A stretch of DNA of 64,000 nt from Pseudomonas bubulae (GCF_037023725.1 NZ_CP146077.1:2331001-2395000), one strand, 5' to 3'; counted from the first letter of the stretch, positions 9,029-22,126 are shown. Translations and numbers: made by a program. Notes: generated from the sequence alone by a model not told the origin.

Positions 9029-10804
9029 ATGGCTAACACAGTTAATACACTTTCGTTCGACGCCATCATCATTGGCGGCGGCGGTGCCGGCATGCGCGCT
9101 GCTCTGCAGCTGGCTCAAGGCGGTCACAAGACTGCTGTAATCACCAAGGTTTTCCCGACTCGTTCGCACACCGTATCGGCCCAGGGTGGCATCACCTGCG
9201 CGATCGCGTCTGCAGATCCAAACGATGACTGGCGCTGGCACATGTACGATACCGTCAAGGGTTCCGACTATATCGGTGACCAGGACGCTATCGAATACAT
9301 GTGTTCCGTAGGTCCGGAAGCCGTGTTCGAGCTCGAGCACATGGGTCTGCCGTTCTCCCGTACCGAACAGGGTCGTATCTACCAGCGTCCTTTCGGCGGT
9401 CAGTCCAAGGACTTCGGCAAAGGCGGCCAGGCTGCCCGTACTTGCGCTGCAGCCGACCGTACCGGTCACGCGCTGTTGCACACCCTGTACCAGGCCAACC
9501 TCAAGGCCGGCACTGTATTCCTGAACGAATACTACGGTGTCGATCTGGTTAAGAACGAGGCTGGCGATTTCGTCGGCATGATCGTTATCTGCATCGAAAC
9601 AGGTGAAACCTCTTACGTTCGCGCTAACGCGACCGTACTGGCGACTGGCGGTGCAGGCCGTATCTACTCGTCCACCACCAACGCCCTGATCAACACCGGC
9701 GACGGTATTGGCATGGCTCTGCGTGCTGGCGTGCCGGTACAGGACATCGAAATGTGGCAGTTCCACCCGACCGGTATTGCCGGCGCCGGTGTACTGGTTA
9801 CCGAAGGTTGCCGTGGTGAAGGTGGCTACCTGATCAACAAGCATGGCGAGCGTTTCATGGAGCGTTATGCTCCGAACGCCAAAGACCTTGCTGGTCGTGA
9901 CGTTGTTGCTCGCTCGATGGTTAAGGAAATCATCGCGGGCAACGGTTGCGGTCCTGATGGCGACCACGTAATGCTGAAGCTCGATCACCTCGGTGAAGAA
10001 GTGCTGCACAGCCGTCTGCCAGGTATCTGCGAACTGTCGAAAACGTTCGCACACGTTGACCCGGTATTGGCTCCGGTTCCAGTGGTTCCGACTTGCCATT
10101 ATATGATGGGCGGCGTTGCCACCAACATTCATGGTCAGGCGATCACTCAGGACGCCGACGGCAACGACCAGATCATCCCTGGCCTGTTTGCAGTAGGTGA
10201 AGTGGCTTGCGTATCCGTACACGGTGCTAACCGTCTGGGCGGCAACTCGCTGCTCGACCTGGTGGTATTCGGTCGTGCTGCCGGCCTGTTCCTTGAACAG
10301 ACCCTTAAAGAAGGCGTTGATTACGCTCGTCCACGCCAGTCCGACATCGACGCTGCCCTGGCACGTCTGGACGGCCTGAACTCGCGTACCGACGGCGAAG
10401 ACGTGGCAACCCTGCGTAAAGAGCTGCAAAGCTGCATGCAGAACTACTTCGGTGTATTCCGTACCGGCGAATACATGCAGAAGGGTATTGCCCAGCTGGC
10501 TGATCTGCGCAAGCGCATCGCCAACGTGAAAATCAACGATAAGAGCCAGGCGTTCAACACGGCCCGTATCGAAGCCCTTGAGCTGCAAAACCTGCTCGAA
10601 GTGGCTGAAGCGACTGCAATCGCTGCTGAAGTTCGTAAGGAATCGCGCGGTGCTCACGCCCGTGAAGACTTCGAAGATCGTGACGACGTTAACTGGCTGT
10701 GCCACACCCTGTACTTCCCGGGTGACAAGCGCGTAGCCAAGCGTGCGGTGAACTTCTCGCCGAAAACCGTTCCGACCTTCGAGCCAATGGTTCGTACTTA
10801 CTAA
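9029..10804 (+). CDS. sdhA: Succinate dehydrogenase flavoprotein subunit
   Basis: This 591-residue FAD subunit oxidises succinate to fumarate. [15 protein letters not shown] near the N-terminus is the dinucleotide-binding loop. [11 protein letters not shown] carries the histidine that covalently binds FAD. The substrate-site motifs HPTGIAGAG and LPGICEL, and the C-terminal domain, are all present. The length is normal for the family. Codon use is strongly biased, as expected for a highly expressed gene, and this creates a long antisense open frame that is not a gene. Confidence 0.97.
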   Translation: MANTVNTLSFDAIIIGGGGAGMRAALQLAQGGHKTAVITKVFPTRSHTVSAQGGITCAIASADPNDDWRWHMYDTVKGSDYIGDQDAIEYMCSVGPEAVFELEHMGLPFSRTEQGRIYQRPFGGQSKDFGKGGQAARTCAAADRTGHALLHTLYQANLKAGTVFLNEYYGVDLVKNEAGDFVGMIVICIETGETSYVRANATVLATGGAGRIYSSTTNALINTGDGIGMALRAGVPVQDIEMWQFHPTGIAGAGVLVTEGCRGEGGYLINKHGERFMERYAPNAKDLAGRDVVARSMVKEIIAGNGCGPDGDHVMLKLDHLGEEVLHSRLPGICELSKTFAHVDPVLAPVPVVPTCHYMMGGVATNIHGQAITQDADGNDQIIPGLFAVGEVACVSVHGANRLGGNSLLDLVVFGRAAGLFLEQTLKEGVDYARPRQSDIDAALARLDGLNSRTDGEDVATLRKELQSCMQNYFGVFRTGEYMQKGIAQLADLRKRIANVKINDKSQAFNTARIEALELQNLLEVAEATAIAAEVRKESRGAHAREDFEDRDDVNWLCHTLYFPGDKRVAKRAVNFSPKTVPTFEPMVRTY

Positions 10805-10815
10805 GGGTGGCCGAT

Positions 10816-11520
10816 ATGTTGAAAGTCAGTGTTTATCGTTACAACCCTGATCAGGACGCCGCTCCGTTCATGCAGGAATTCGAGGTCAATACCAACGGTA
10901 AAGACCTGATGGTGCTGGACGTACTGGCCCTGATCAAAGAGCAGGACGAGGGTTTCTCCTATCGTCGCTCTTGCCGTGAGGGCGTTTGCGGCTCCGACGG
11001 CATGAACATCAACGGCAAGAACGGCCTGGCGTGTGTAACGCCGCTGTCCGCTGTCGTTAAAGGCAACAAGCTGATCGTTCGTCCACTGCCAGGTTTGCCG
11101 GTTATCCGTGACCTGGTCGTCGATATGAGCATCTTCTACAAGCAATACGAGAAAGTTAAGCCGTTCCTGCAGAACGACACGCCGGCTCCGGCCATCGAAC
11201 GTCTGCAATCACCAGAAGAGCGTGAAAAGCTCGACGGTCTGTACGAGTGCATCCTGTGCGCTTGCTGCTCGACCTCGTGCCCGTCCTTCTGGTGGAACCC
11301 GGACAAGTTCCTGGGCCCTGCTGCACTGCTGCAAGCCTATCGTTTCCTGGCTGACAGCCGTGACACCAAGACCAGTGAGCGCCTGGCTTCGCTGGATGAC
11401 CCGTTCAGCGTATTCCGCTGCCGCGGGATCATGAACTGCGTAAACGTGTGTCCGAAGGGCCTGAACCCGACTAAGGCCATCGGTCACGTGCGTAGCATGC
11501 TGCTGCAAAGCGGCGTGTGA
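10816..11520 (+). CDS. sdhB: Succinate dehydrogenase iron-sulfur subunit
   Basis: A 234-residue protein starting MLKVSVYRYNPDQDAAPF. The ATG at 10816 is favoured over an in-frame GTG three codons earlier because it gives the family start and sits behind AAGGGTGG. CREGVCGSDGMNINGKNGLAC binds [2Fe-2S]; CILCACCSTSCPSFWW and CRGIMNCVNVCPKGLNP bind [4Fe-4S] and [3Fe-4S]. It passes electrons from SdhA flavin to quinone in SdhCD. Confidence 0.97.
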   Translation: MLKVSVYRYNPDQDAAPFMQEFEVNTNGKDLMVLDVLALIKEQDEGFSYRRSCREGVCGSDGMNINGKNGLACVTPLSAVVKGNKLIVRPLPGLPVIRDLVVDMSIFYKQYEKVKPFLQNDTPAPAIERLQSPEEREKLDGLYECILCACCSTSCPSFWWNPDKFLGPAALLQAYRFLADSRDTKTSERLASLDDPFSVFRCRGIMNCVNVCPKGLNPTKAIGHVRSMLLQSGV

Positions 11521-11558
11521 TCCAAAGCAGTACCGCAGCACCGCTGTAACCGTAGATG

Positions 11559-11592
11559 CTACGGCGCAGGCTTCAACCGGCGCCGTAGTTTT
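11559..11592 (+). terminator. Weak terminator or attenuator after sdhB
   Basis: Stem CTACGGCG / CGCCGTAG followed by only TTTT. It lies in the 260-base sdhB-sucA gap and would allow read-through from the sdh to the suc genes. No separate sucA promoter stands out by eye. Confidence 0.5.
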
Positions 11593-11780
11593 AACCTGAG
11601 CAACAGCTCATAAAGCTGCGGCTCTTATTTTGAAGAAATGAGACCAGCAGGGGCATCCGGGCTGGTACCCGGACTATCAGCGTGATCCTAAGTGGCTTGT
11701 TTTAGTCGCTGTATTCGGACTTTCTCAAGCATGCTCTGGTGTTCTCGTCGATGGTGTCCCCTAACCGAGGGTGACCAAGC

Positions 11781-14612
11781 ATGCAAGAAAGCGTGATGCA
11801 GCGCATGTGGAACAGCGGCTATCTTTCAGGTGGTAACGCTGCCTATGTGGAAGAGCTCTATGAGCTCTACCTGCACGACCCTAACGCTGTGCCAGAAGAA
11901 TGGCGCACCAAATTTCAGACGTTGCCTGTTGAAGGCAACTCTGCCAACGATGTTTCGCACTCCACAATCCGCGACCATTTCGTGCTGCTGGCAAAGAACC
12001 AGCGCCGCGCTCAACCGGTTTCTGCCGGGAGCGTGAGCAGTGAGCACGAGAAGAAGCAGGTTGAAGTGCTGCGATTGATCCAGGCCTATCGGATGCGCGG
12101 CCACCAGGCAGCCCAGCTTGATCCGCTGGGGCTGTGGCAGCGTCCTGCACCTGCAGACCTGTCGATCAATCATTACGGCTTGACCAATGCCGATCTTGAT
12201 ACGACCTTCCGTGCCGGCGACCTGTATATCGGCAAAGAGGAAGCGAGCCTACGCGAAATTCTCGAAGCGTTGCAGCAGACATATTGCCGCACCATTGGCG
12301 CAGAGTTCACGCACATCGTCGATTCCGAGCAGCGCCACTGGTTTGAACAGCGCCTCGAAAGCGTACGCGGCCGCCCGACTTACTCGGCTGAAGTCAAAAG
12401 CCATCTGCTTGAGCGCGTGACTGCTGCTGAAGGTCTGGAAAAGTACCTGGGGACCAAATACCCGGGCACCAAGCGTTTCGGCCTGGAAGGCGGCGAAAGC
12501 CTGATTCCTTTGCTGGACGAGCTGATCCAGCGTTCGGGCAACTACGGCACCAAGGAAATCGTTATCGGCATGGCCCACCGTGGTCGCCTGAACGTATTGG
12601 TGAACACCTTCGGCAAAAACCCGCGCGAGCTGTTCGACGAGTTCGAAGGCAAGAAAAAGATCGAGTTGGGTTCCGGTGACGTTAAATACCACCAGGGCTT
12701 CTCCTCCAACGTCATGACTGCCGGTGGTGAAGTTCACCTGGCAATGGCGTTTAACCCCTCCCACCTGGAAATCGTTTCTCCAGTGGTTGAAGGGTCTGTA
12801 CGCGCTCGCCAGGACCGTCGTAACGACAGCACCGGCGAAAAGGTACTGCCAATTTCCATCCACGGTGATGCTGCCTTCGCAGGTCAGGGCGTGGTCATGG
12901 AAACCTTCCAGATGTCGCAGACTCGCGGCTTCAAGACTGGCGGTACGGTTCACCTGGTGATCAACAACCAGGTCGGCTTCACCATCAGCAATCCGGAAGA
13001 CTCCCGTTCTACCGAGTACTGCACTGACGTCGCGAAAATGATTCAGGCGCCGATCCTCCATGTCAATGGTGATGATCCGGAAGCCGTATTGTTCGTGACT
13101 CAGCTGGCTATCGACTACCGCATGCAGTTCAAGCGTGACGTCGTGATCGACCTGTTCTGCTACCGCCGTCGCGGTCACAACGAGGCCGATGAACCAAACG
13201 GTACCCAACCGCTGATGTATCAGCAGATCGCCAAGCAGCGCACCACCCGTGAGCTGTATGCCGAGCGCCTGACACAAGAGAAAGTGGTGGACGCAGAACG
13301 CGTTCAGGCCAAGATCGACGAATACCGCAACGCGCTGGACAACGGCCTGCATGTTGTGAAAAGTCTGGTCAAGGAACCGAACAAAGAGCTGTTCGTGGAC
13401 TGGCGTCCGTATCTGGGCCACGCCTGGACTGCGCGTCACGACACCCGTTTCGATCTGAAAACCCTGCAAGAACTGTCTGCCAAGCTGCTGGAAATTCCAG
13501 AAGGCTTTGTGGTTCAGCGCCAGGTTGCGAAGATCTACGAAGATCGTCAAAAAATGCAAGCCGGCGGCCTGCCGATCAACTGGGGTTATGCCGAAACCAT
13601 GGCATATGCAACCCTGCAGTTCGAAGGTCACCCGATTCGCATGACCGGTCAGGACATTGGTCGCGGTACGTTCTCGCACCGTCACGCCGTGTTGCACAAC
13701 CAGAAAGATGCTGGCACCTATATTCCCCTGAAGCACCTGTTCGAAGGTCAGCCTCGCTTTGACCTGTACGACTCGCTGCTGTCCGAGGAAGCGGTCCTGG
13801 CGTTCGAATACGGCTATTCCACCACCACGCCTAACGCGCTGGTGATCTGGGAAGCCCAGTTCGGCGACTTCGCCAACGGCGCCCAGGTTGTAATCGACCA
13901 GTTCATCACCAGCGGTGAGCACAAGTGGGGCCGTCTGTGCGGTCTGACCATGCTGCTGCCACACGGTTATGAAGGTCAGGGCCCGGAGCACTCCTCTGCA
14001 CGTCTTGAGCGTTACCTGCAATTGTGTGCCGAGCACAACATTCAGGTGTGCGTACCGACCACTCCGGCACAGATCTACCATCTGTTGCGCCGTCAGGTTA
14101 TCCGTCCGCTGCGCAAGCCGCTGATCGTCCTGACACCGAAGTCGTTGCTGCGTCACAAACTGGCAATCTCGACCCTGGAAGATCTGGCCGAAGGTTCGTT
14201 CCAGACCGTTATTCCGGAAATCGATGCGCAGGATCCGGCGAACGTCGGTCGCATCGTGCTGTGTAGCGGCAAGGTCTACTACGACCTGTTGGAAAAACGC
14301 CGTGCCGAAGGTCGTGATGACATCGCTATCGTGCGTCTTGAGCAGCTGTACCCGTTCCCTGAGGACGACTTGATTGAAGTCCTGGCTCCGTACAAAAACG
14401 CCAAGCATATTGTCTGGTGTCAGGAAGAGCCGATGAACCAGGGTGCCTGGTACTGCAGCCAGCATCACATGCGCCGCATCATCAGCGGTCACGACAAGTC
14501 GCTCGTACTCGAGTACGCGGGCCGTGACGCTTCTGCTGCACCTGCTTGTGGTTACGCATCGATGCACGCTGAGCAACAGGCAAAACTGTTGCAAGACGCG
14601 TTCACTGTTTAA
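11781..14612 (+). CDS. sucA: 2-oxoglutarate dehydrogenase E1 component
   Basis: This 943-residue thiamine-diphosphate enzyme decarboxylates 2-oxoglutarate and transfers the succinyl group to lipoyl-SucB. The N-terminus ([26 protein letters not shown]) is the E2-binding segment. [26 protein letters not shown] and the NNQVGFT loop form the ThDP/Mg site, and [11 protein letters not shown] follows. The C-terminal transketolase-like half contains [17 protein letters not shown]. It is preceded by GAGGGTGA. sucB follows after 41 bases. Confidence 0.97.
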   Translation: MQESVMQRMWNSGYLSGGNAAYVEELYELYLHDPNAVPEEWRTKFQTLPVEGNSANDVSHSTIRDHFVLLAKNQRRAQPVSAGSVSSEHEKKQVEVLRLIQAYRMRGHQAAQLDPLGLWQRPAPADLSINHYGLTNADLDTTFRAGDLYIGKEEASLREILEALQQTYCRTIGAEFTHIVDSEQRHWFEQRLESVRGRPTYSAEVKSHLLERVTAAEGLEKYLGTKYPGTKRFGLEGGESLIPLLDELIQRSGNYGTKEIVIGMAHRGRLNVLVNTFGKNPRELFDEFEGKKKIELGSGDVKYHQGFSSNVMTAGGEVHLAMAFNPSHLEIVSPVVEGSVRARQDRRNDSTGEKVLPISIHGDAAFAGQGVVMETFQMSQTRGFKTGGTVHLVINNQVGFTISNPEDSRSTEYCTDVAKMIQAPILHVNGDDPEAVLFVTQLAIDYRMQFKRDVVIDLFCYRRRGHNEADEPNGTQPLMYQQIAKQRTTRELYAERLTQEKVVDAERVQAKIDEYRNALDNGLHVVKSLVKEPNKELFVDWRPYLGHAWTARHDTRFDLKTLQELSAKLLEIPEGFVVQRQVAKIYEDRQKMQAGGLPINWGYAETMAYATLQFEGHPIRMTGQDIGRGTFSHRHAVLHNQKDAGTYIPLKHLFEGQPRFDLYDSLLSEEAVLAFEYGYSTTTPNALVIWEAQFGDFANGAQVVIDQFITSGEHKWGRLCGLTMLLPHGYEGQGPEHSSARLERYLQLCAEHNIQVCVPTTPAQIYHLLRRQVIRPLRKPLIVLTPKSLLRHKLAISTLEDLAEGSFQTVIPEIDAQDPANVGRIVLCSGKVYYDLLEKRRAEGRDDIAIVRLEQLYPFPEDDLIEVLAPYKNAKHIVWCQEEPMNQGAWYCSQHHMRRIISGHDKSLVLEYAGRDASAAPACGYASMHAEQQAKLLQDAFTV

Positions 14613-14653
14613 CGCCTTCGCGCACTGAAACCGAATTTAAGGAACCAAAGAAC

Positions 14654-15874
14654 ATGGCTATCGAGATCAAAGCCCCAACATTTCCGGAATCGGTTGCCGA
14701 TGGCACCGTTGCCACCTGGCACAAGCAACCGGGCGACGCTGTAAAGCGCGACGACCTGATTGTCGACATCGAAACCGACAAGGTAGTGCTGGAAGTACTG
14801 GCCACTGCTGACGGCGTGCTGGGCGCTATCGTCAAGAACGAAGGCGACACCGTTCTGTCCGACGAAGTGCTGGGCTCCATCGTTGAAGGCGGCGCTGCTG
14901 CTGCCGCTCCTGCTGCTGCCGCTGCACCGGCCGCCCAGGCTGCTGCTCCTGCTGCCGATGGCGAAGACGATCCTGTTGCTGCTCCGGCTGCACGCAAGAT
15001 CGCTGAAGAAAACGGTATCAACATCGCTTCCGTTGCCGGTACTGGCAAAGGCGGTCGTGTGACCAAGGAAGACGTAGTTGCCGCAGTTGCTGCCAAAAAA
15101 GCCGCTCCTGCTGCTGCGCCGGCCAAGGCCGCTGCACCTGCCGCTGCCGCTCCGGTATTCGCTGCTGGCGACCGCGTAGAAAAACGCGTTCCGATGACCC
15201 GCGTTCGTGCCACCGTGGCCAAGCGTCTGGTTGAAGCTCAGTCGAACATGGCGATGCTGACCACTTTCAACGAAGTGGACATGACTGAAATCATGGCACT
15301 GCGTTCGAAGTACAAGGATCTGTTCGAGAAGTCCCACAACGGCGTACGCCTGGGCTTCATGTCGTTCTTCGTGAAAGCAGCTACCGAAGCACTGAAACGC
15401 TTCCCGGCCGTTAACGCCTCGATCGACGGTTCCGACATCGTTTACCACGGCTTCGCCGACATCGGTGTAGCTGTTTCCAGCGACCGTGGTCTGGTGGTTC
15501 CGGTTCTGCGTAACGCCGAACTGATGAGCCTGGCTGAAATCGAAGGCGGCATCGCTGCCTACGGTAAAAAAGCCCGTGACGGCAAACTGTCGATCGACGA
15601 AATGACCGGTGGTACTTTCACTATCACCAACGGTGGTACTTTCGGTTCGATGATGTCGACCCCGATCGTTAACCCGCCGCAAGCCGCGATCCTGGGCATG
15701 CACAACATCCTTCAGCGTCCAATGGCAGTCAACGGTCAGGTAGTTATCCGTCCGATGATGTATTTGGCTCTGTCTTACGATCACCGCTTGATCGATGGCA
15801 AAGAAGCTGTAAGTTTCCTGGTAGCAATCAAAAACCTGCTGGAAGACCCGGCTCGTCTGCTGCTGGATATCTAA
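14654..15874 (+). CDS. sucB: 2-oxoglutarate dehydrogenase E2, dihydrolipoyl succinyltransferase
   Basis: A 406-residue core subunit. Residues 1-80 are a single lipoyl domain with the modified lysine in [11 protein letters not shown]. An Ala/Pro-rich flexible linker follows, then an E3/E1-binding domain ([29 protein letters not shown]), a second Ala-rich linker, and the catalytic domain ending with the SYDHRLIDG active-site motif. It forms the 24-mer core to which SucA and LpdG bind. The linkers are highly repetitive in GCT/GCC codons. Confidence 0.97.
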   Translation: MAIEIKAPTFPESVADGTVATWHKQPGDAVKRDDLIVDIETDKVVLEVLATADGVLGAIVKNEGDTVLSDEVLGSIVEGGAAAAAPAAAAAPAAQAAAPAADGEDDPVAAPAARKIAEENGINIASVAGTGKGGRVTKEDVVAAVAAKKAAPAAAPAKAAAPAAAAPVFAAGDRVEKRVPMTRVRATVAKRLVEAQSNMAMLTTFNEVDMTEIMALRSKYKDLFEKSHNGVRLGFMSFFVKAATEALKRFPAVNASIDGSDIVYHGFADIGVAVSSDRGLVVPVLRNAELMSLAEIEGGIAAYGKKARDGKLSIDEMTGGTFTITNGGTFGSMMSTPIVNPPQAAILGMHNILQRPMAVNGQVVIRPMMYLALSYDHRLIDGKEAVSFLVAIKNLLEDPARLLLDI

Positions 15875-15877
15875 TAG

Positions 15878-17416
<1,539 letters not shown>

Positions 17417-17642
17417 GACCAGACAATAAGAAACCACGGCGGTTTGCCCGTCGTGAGCCTTGCTAGCAAGCCTCACCGCGGAACTTCCGCCGGACGCAGT
17501 CTTGTCTTGTTTTAACCGGGCCCGGCTCCGCTCAAGCGGATGTCGGGTTTGTTGAAACAGCACAAGCAGCAGTCACAGGTGGTGCGGCACTAATAGTAGT
17601 GCAGCGCCGAATGCGCAGTACCTAACGAAGACGGTAAAAAGC
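17417..17642. promoter_or_regulatory. lpdG-sucC spacer with two hairpins
   Basis: A 226-base gap inside the otherwise tight suc cluster. At 17453-17476 there is a near-perfect palindrome (arms GTGAG-C-CTTGC and GCAAG-C-CTCAC). At 17521-17548 there is a terminator-like stem (CCCG, TCCGCT/AGCGGA, CGGG) followed by TTTGTTG. Together these suggest partial termination after lpdG or an mRNA processing point, with independent expression of sucCD possible. Confidence 0.5.
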
Positions 17643-18809
17643 ATGAATCTTCACGAGTATCAGGGTAAGCAGCTGTTCGCTGAATACGGCCTGCCAGTAT
17701 CCAAGGGTTATGCAGTAGACACCCCGGAAGCAGCCGCAGAAGCTTGCGACAAAATCGGTGGGACCGAATGGGTTGTAAAAGCCCAGGTTCACGCAGGTGG
17801 TCGCGGTAAAGCGGGCGGCGTTAAGCTGGTTCGCAGCAAAGAAGACGCTAAAGCATTCGCACAACAGTGGTTGGGCAAGCGTCTGGTGACTTACCAGACT
17901 GACGCCAATGGTCAGCCGGTCACCAAGATCCTGGTTGAGTCGTGCACTGATATCGCTAAAGAGCTGTACCTGGGCGCTGTCGTTGACCGTTCGAGCCGTC
18001 GTATCGTGTTCATGGCTTCCACCGAAGGTGGCGTGGACATCGAGAAAATCGCTCACGACACTCCAGAAAAAATTCTGAAAGCAACGATCGATCCACTGGT
18101 TGGCGCACAGCCATTCCAGGGTCGCGAGTTGGCTTTCCAGCTGGGTCTGGAAGGCAAGCAAGTTGCTCAGTTCGCCAAGATCTTCGTAGGTCTGGCCAAA
18201 CTGTTCAAGGATCACGATCTGGCCCTGCTGGAAGTGAACCCGCTGGTTATCAAGACTGACGGCGATCTGCACTGCCTCGATGCCAAAATCAACATCGACG
18301 CAAACGCCATGTACCGTCAGCCTAAGCTGAAAACTTTCCACGATCCGTCGCAAGACGATCCGCGCGAAGCGCACGCTGCCAAGTTCGAACTGAACTACGT
18401 AGCGCTGGAAGGCAACATCGGCTGCATGGTTAACGGCGCTGGTCTGGCCATGGGCACCATGGACATCGTTAACCTGCATGGCGGCAAGCCAGCCAACTTC
18501 CTCGACGTTGGCGGTGGTGCTACCAAAGAACGCGTTACCGAAGCGTTCAAAATCATCCTGTCCGATAGCAATGTCGCAGCAGTGCTGGTTAACATCTTCG
18601 GCGGCATCGTTCGTTGCGACATGATTGCCGAAGGCATCATCGGTGCAGTGAAAGAAGTCGGCGTGAAAATCCCGGTAGTTGTGCGCCTTGAAGGCAACAA
18701 CGCTGATCTGGGCGCTAAAGTACTGGCAGAAAGCGGTTTGAACATCATCGCTGCTACCAGCTTGACCGACGCTGCTCAACAAGTTGTTAAAGCTGCGGAG
18801 GGCAAGTAA
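17643..18809 (+). CDS. sucC: Succinyl-CoA synthetase beta subunit
   Basis: A 388-residue ADP-forming subunit. Residues 1-240 are an ATP-grasp fold ([19 protein letters not shown], then [19 protein letters not shown]). The C-terminal domain contains [15 protein letters not shown] and [16 protein letters not shown], the helix that faces the phosphohistidine of SucD. It makes ATP from succinyl-CoA. The stop overlaps the sucD start by one base (TAATG). Confidence 0.97.
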   Translation: MNLHEYQGKQLFAEYGLPVSKGYAVDTPEAAAEACDKIGGTEWVVKAQVHAGGRGKAGGVKLVRSKEDAKAFAQQWLGKRLVTYQTDANGQPVTKILVESCTDIAKELYLGAVVDRSSRRIVFMASTEGGVDIEKIAHDTPEKILKATIDPLVGAQPFQGRELAFQLGLEGKQVAQFAKIFVGLAKLFKDHDLALLEVNPLVIKTDGDLHCLDAKINIDANAMYRQPKLKTFHDPSQDDPREAHAAKFELNYVALEGNIGCMVNGAGLAMGTMDIVNLHGGKPANFLDVGGGATKERVTEAFKIILSDSNVAAVLVNIFGGIVRCDMIAEGIIGAVKEVGVKIPVVVRLEGNNADLGAKVLAESGLNIIAATSLTDAAQQVVKAAEGK

Positions 18810-19690
18810 TGAGCGTCCTGATCAATAAAGACACCAAAGTTATCTGCCAGGGCATCACCGGTTCGCAGGGCAGCTTCCACACCCAGCAAGCCATCGAATA
18901 CGGCACCAAGATGGTTGGTGGCGTTACTCCGGGCAAAGGCGGCACCACTCACCTGGACCTGCCTGTTTTCAACACCGTGAAAGAAGCCGTAGAAGCAACT
19001 GGCGCAACCGCCAGCGTTATCTACGTACCGGCTCCTTTCTGCAAGGACTCGATCCTTGAAGCAGCGTTCGGCGGCATCAAGCTGATCGTGTGCATCACTG
19101 AAGGCATTCCTACCCTGGACATGCTGGACTGCAAAGTTAAGTGCGACGAACTGGGTGTTACCCTGATCGGCCCTAACTGCCCGGGCGTTATCACGCCAGG
19201 CGAATGCAAGATCGGCATCATGCCAGGTCACATTCACTTGCCAGGCAAAGTAGGCATCGTGTCGCGTTCCGGCACCCTGACTTACGAAGCTGTAAAGCAA
19301 ACCACTGACGCCGGTTTCGGCCAGTCGACTTGCGTAGGCATCGGTGGTGACCCGATCCCTGGTTCCAACTTCATCGACATCCTGAAGCTGTTCCAGGAAG
19401 ACCCGAAGACCGAAGCGATCGTTATGATCGGTGAGATCGGCGGTTCGGCTGAAGAAGAAGCGGCTGCCTACATCAAGGCAAACGTGACCAAGCCGGTTGT
19501 TTCCTACATCGCTGGTGTGACTGCCCCTCCAGGCAAGCGCATGGGCCACGCAGGCGCAATCATCTCTGGCGGCAAGGGTACTGCAGACGAGAAGTTTGCT
19601 GCCCTGGAAGACGCAGGCGTAAAAACCGTGCGTTCGCTGGCAGACATCGGCAAGGCTCTGTCCGAGCTGACTGGCTGGGCAATGAAGTAA
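18809..19690 (+). CDS. sucD: Succinyl-CoA synthetase alpha subunit
   Basis: A 293-residue subunit with an N-terminal CoA-binding Rossmann domain ([20 protein letters not shown]) and the phosphorylated active-site histidine in [31 protein letters not shown] is typical of the family. It forms the catalytic unit with SucC. It is followed by a hairpin and a REP pair that end the TCA block. Confidence 0.97.
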   Translation: MSVLINKDTKVICQGITGSQGSFHTQQAIEYGTKMVGGVTPGKGGTTHLDLPVFNTVKEAVEATGATASVIYVPAPFCKDSILEAAFGGIKLIVCITEGIPTLDMLDCKVKCDELGVTLIGPNCPGVITPGECKIGIMPGHIHLPGKVGIVSRSGTLTYEAVKQTTDAGFGQSTCVGIGGDPIPGSNFIDILKLFQEDPKTEAIVMIGEIGGSAEEEAAAYIKANVTKPVVSYIAGVTAPPGKRMGHAGAIISGGKGTADEKFAALEDAGVKTVRSLADIGKALSELTGWAMK

Positions 19691-19720
19691 GCCTCGCGCT
19701 TAACTGACTGCTCTACCAGG

Positions 19721-19747
19721 CAAAGGCCACCTTCGGGTGGCCTTTGT
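19721..19747 (+). terminator. Hairpin terminator after sucD
   Basis: AAAGGCCACC / GGTGGCCTTT with a TTCG tetraloop. The T-tract is short and interrupted. Confidence 0.75.
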
Positions 19748-19772
19748 GCGTTTGGGGTCAAGCAAAACCCTT

Positions 19773-19857
19773 GTGGGAGCGGGCTTGCTCGCGATGCAGG
19801 CGCCGCGGTCATTCAGATAAATCGCGTCGTTACCATCGCGGGCAAGCCCGCTCCCAC
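19773..19857. repeat. REP inverted pair, class B
   Basis: GTGGGAGCGGGCTTGCTCGC and its inverted partner, about 45 bases apart. This is the typical REPIN arrangement. Confidence 0.9.
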
Positions 19858-20139
19858 AACGTGCGGTTTTGAGCTATCCAGGGCAGGCAAAACCACACCA
19901 AAGCATTTTTCGATGTCGTCCAGGCGACAACTGCGTTCGTTCATCGGACAGTCCGCCCTCTAACAGTGCGCTGTAGGAAAAAACTCGGTAATCTTGCCAG
20001 CATTCCGCAGTTCTGCGTGTGCATCCCAAAAGGAAGCCACGCGCTAGAAGGGTTGGTCTTATACGGATCGACAGCATTTCCCACATCCGCACGGGAAATT
20101 CCCCTCTAAATCCCGATTCAGTAGTGTGGTATTTCCGTA

Positions 20140-21453
20140 ATGAAAGTATTGAAAGGCCAGGACATCCTGGCACTTGGGTTTATGACTTTTGCCCTGTTCG
20201 TTGGGGCAGGCAACATCATTTTCCCGCCAATCGTTGGCCTGCAGGCCGGACCTAACGTCTGGATGGCTGCATTGGGCTTCCTGATCACCGCAGTCGGTCT
20301 GCCGGTAGTCACCGTTATTGCCCTGGCCAAGGTCGGTGGCGGCATGGACGCACTGAGCAGCCCGATCGGCAAGATCGCCGGGGGCTTGTTGGCAGCCGTG
20401 GCCTATCTGGCTGTTGGCCCGTTGTTCGCGACCCCGCGTACCGCCACCGTATCCTTTGAAGTCGGCCTGGCACCTTTGACCGGTGAAAGCCCACTGGCGC
20501 TGTTTCTGTACAGCTCGGTGTACTTCCTGATCGTGTTTTTCGTGTCGTTGTACCCGGGTCGCCTGCTGGACACGGTAGGGCGCTTCCTTGCTCCGTTGAA
20601 GATCATCGCCCTGGCCATTCTCGGCATTGCTGCCGTTGCCTTGCCTGCAGGTGATGTTGGCGTCGCGACCCCCGAGTACGTGGCCGCACCGTTCTCCCAG
20701 GGTTTTATCAATGGCTACTTGACCATGGATACCCTGGGTGCGCTGGTGTTCGGTATCGTGATCGTGAATGCCATCCGTTCCCGTGGTGTTGAATCACCCA
20801 AGCTGATTACCCGCTACGCCATCATTGCCGGCCTGATCGCCGGTGTCGGCCTGGCGCTGGTCTACATCAGCCTGTTCCGCCTGGGTGCGGGCAGCCATGA
20901 AGTGGCGGCGGGTGCAACCAATGGTGCGGCGGTACTGCATGCCTATGTACAACACACCTTCGGTTCGCTGGGCAGCGGTTTCCTTGCCGTACTGATTGCA
21001 CTGGCTTGCCTGGTAACGGCCGTTGGCCTGACCTGTGCCTGCGCTGAATACTTCAGTACTGTGCTGCCACTGTCTTACAAGACGCTGGTGATCATCCTTG
21101 CGCTGTTTTCGCTGGCCGTGTCGAACCTTGGCTTGACCCAGTTGATTGCGTTTTCCATCCCGTTGCTGACGGCGATCTACCCGCCTTGCATCGTGTTGGT
21201 GGCGCTGAGTTTCTGCAAAGGCCTGTGGAATGCCCAGAGCCGGATCGTTGGTCCGGTCATGCTGGTGTCGTTCTTCTTTGGCTCGATCGACGCGCTTAAA
21301 GGTGCTGGCCTGGGTGAGTGGATTCCGGCCCAATTGGCCAATATGCCATTTAGCGAGCAGGGCCTGGCGTGGCTGGTGCCTAGTCTTGTGACCCTGCTGG
21401 GCGCAGTAATCTGCGACCGTCTGCTGGGCAAACGAGTTGAAGCAATGGCGTAA
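20140..21453 (+). CDS. brnQ: Branched-chain amino acid carrier (LIVCS family, BrnQ/BraB)
   Basis: This 437-residue, 12-helix cation-coupled carrier for Leu, Ile and Val starts [20 protein letters not shown] and carries the family hallmarks [11 protein letters not shown] and [17 protein letters not shown]. The P. aeruginosa orthologue (BraB) occupies the same place after sucD. The ATG at 20140 is forced by an in-frame stop at 20122. It has no recognisable ribosome-binding site (preceding bases TGGTATTTCCGTA), which is unusual for this genome. Confidence 0.92.
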   Translation: MKVLKGQDILALGFMTFALFVGAGNIIFPPIVGLQAGPNVWMAALGFLITAVGLPVVTVIALAKVGGGMDALSSPIGKIAGGLLAAVAYLAVGPLFATPRTATVSFEVGLAPLTGESPLALFLYSSVYFLIVFFVSLYPGRLLDTVGRFLAPLKIIALAILGIAAVALPAGDVGVATPEYVAAPFSQGFINGYLTMDTLGALVFGIVIVNAIRSRGVESPKLITRYAIIAGLIAGVGLALVYISLFRLGAGSHEVAAGATNGAAVLHAYVQHTFGSLGSGFLAVLIALACLVTAVGLTCACAEYFSTVLPLSYKTLVIILALFSLAVSNLGLTQLIAFSIPLLTAIYPPCIVLVALSFCKGLWNAQSRIVGPVMLVSFFFGSIDALKGAGLGEWIPAQLANMPFSEQGLAWLVPSLVTLLGAVICDRLLGKRVEAMA

Positions 21454-21487
21454 TTACCCGGTTCGCCAAAAGCGTTGCCGAGTCAAT

Positions 21488-21526
21488 AAAAAAGCCCTGC
21501 ATCTTAATGGATGCAGGGCTTTTTTA
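21488..21526 (+). terminator. Strong terminator after brnQ
   Basis: AAAGCCCTGCATC / GATGCAGGGCTTT stem with flanking A- and T-runs, so it can act in both directions. Confidence 0.9.
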
Positions 21527-21578
21527 ATGGGCGTGTGTTCAAGCATGCAAACACTAGCCATTAACGTTCAGATACAAC

Positions 21579-21600
21579 AAAGCCCGCACTTGGCGGGCTT
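21579..21600 (-). terminator. Terminator of the small lipoprotein gene
   Basis: AAGCCCGC / GCGGGCTT with a 5-base loop, lying just beyond the minus-strand stop at 21625. The T-tract is short (TTTGTTGT). Confidence 0.7.
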
Positions 21601-21624
21601 GGTTTTATATCGCAGAAAGTCGTG

Positions 21625-21894
21625 TTACTTGCTTTCTGTAGTTGCCGCAGGTGCAACCGGAGCAGTCTGGCCGGCTTCTTCAGCAGCGGCTTTATTGGAC
21701 TCGGCTTGTGCTTTTGCAGCTTCGGCGTTCTCTTTGGCCGCGTCGTTTACTTTGTCTTGTGCTTCAGACATTTTTTCTTGCGCTTGCTCAGAATGCTGGG
21801 CAGCGTCCTGGGCTTTGTCTTCGGATTTTTTGTCGCAGGCAGCCAGGCCAAGCGAAGCAGCCAGCATCAAGGCAACAGCAAAAGTATTACGCAT
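21625..21894 (-). CDS. Small Ala/Glu/Lys-rich lipoprotein, function unknown
   Basis: An 89-residue protein. The signal sequence MRNTFAVALMLAASLGLAAC ends in a lipobox with Cys at residue 20, followed by DKKSE. The rest is a highly charged, Ala-rich helix that probably forms a coiled coil (repeating A-K-E-N/A-E-A-A heptads) and ends in a flexible A/P/T tail. The start is fixed by a strong TAAGGAG ribosome-binding site. The architecture recalls Lpp- or OprI-like outer-membrane lipoproteins, but I see no direct homology. Asp at +2 could favour inner-membrane retention. Confidence 0.8.
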   Translation of the reverse strand: MRNTFAVALMLAASLGLAACDKKSEDKAQDAAQHSEQAQEKMSEAQDKVNDAAKENAEAAKAQAESNKAAAEEAGQTAPVAPAATTESK

Positions 21895-22032
21895 GGGGTG
21901 TTTCTCCTTATGAGTAGATCTACGGGGCGTTTGAGCATGGGCTGATGGCTTAAGTTCCATGCTCGAACACATATATAAGTAAAGCAGCGCGGGCGGAAAT
22001 ATTGGTAAAAAACTTGAGCCACTGGTTCGGCC

Positions 22033-22060
22033 CTTGAAATTTGCATCATTGGCCCCAACT
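22033..22060 (+). promoter_or_regulatory. Sigma-32 heat-shock promoter of htpG
   Basis: CTTGAAA, a 13-base spacer, then CCCCAACT, close to the RpoH consensus CTTGAAA-N11-16-CCCCATNT, about 67 bases before the htpG ATG. Confidence 0.8.
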
Positions 22061-22126
22061 TTCATCACATCCCGCCGCTAACCCTTACGGGCGTGGCCAC
22101 TGCCATCCAATCGGAGTTTGATAACA

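Larger units (their letters stand above)
19691..20139. other. sucD-brnQ intergenic region
   Basis: A 449-base region with the sucD terminator, a class B REP pair, a short hairpin at 19914-19929 (TGTCG / CGACA) and an approximately 280-base stretch ahead of brnQ that contains no supported gene. There is no clear Shine-Dalgarno before brnQ. Confidence 0.6.

Noticed and set aside
8732..10705. 657-codon open frame antisense to sdhA
   Set aside because: It mirrors sdhA codon bias; it has no ribosome-binding site and no recognisable protein, while sdhA is certain.
12249..14594. 781-codon open frame antisense to sucA
   Set aside because: It is a shadow of a highly expressed gene with third-position bias and encodes no known domain.
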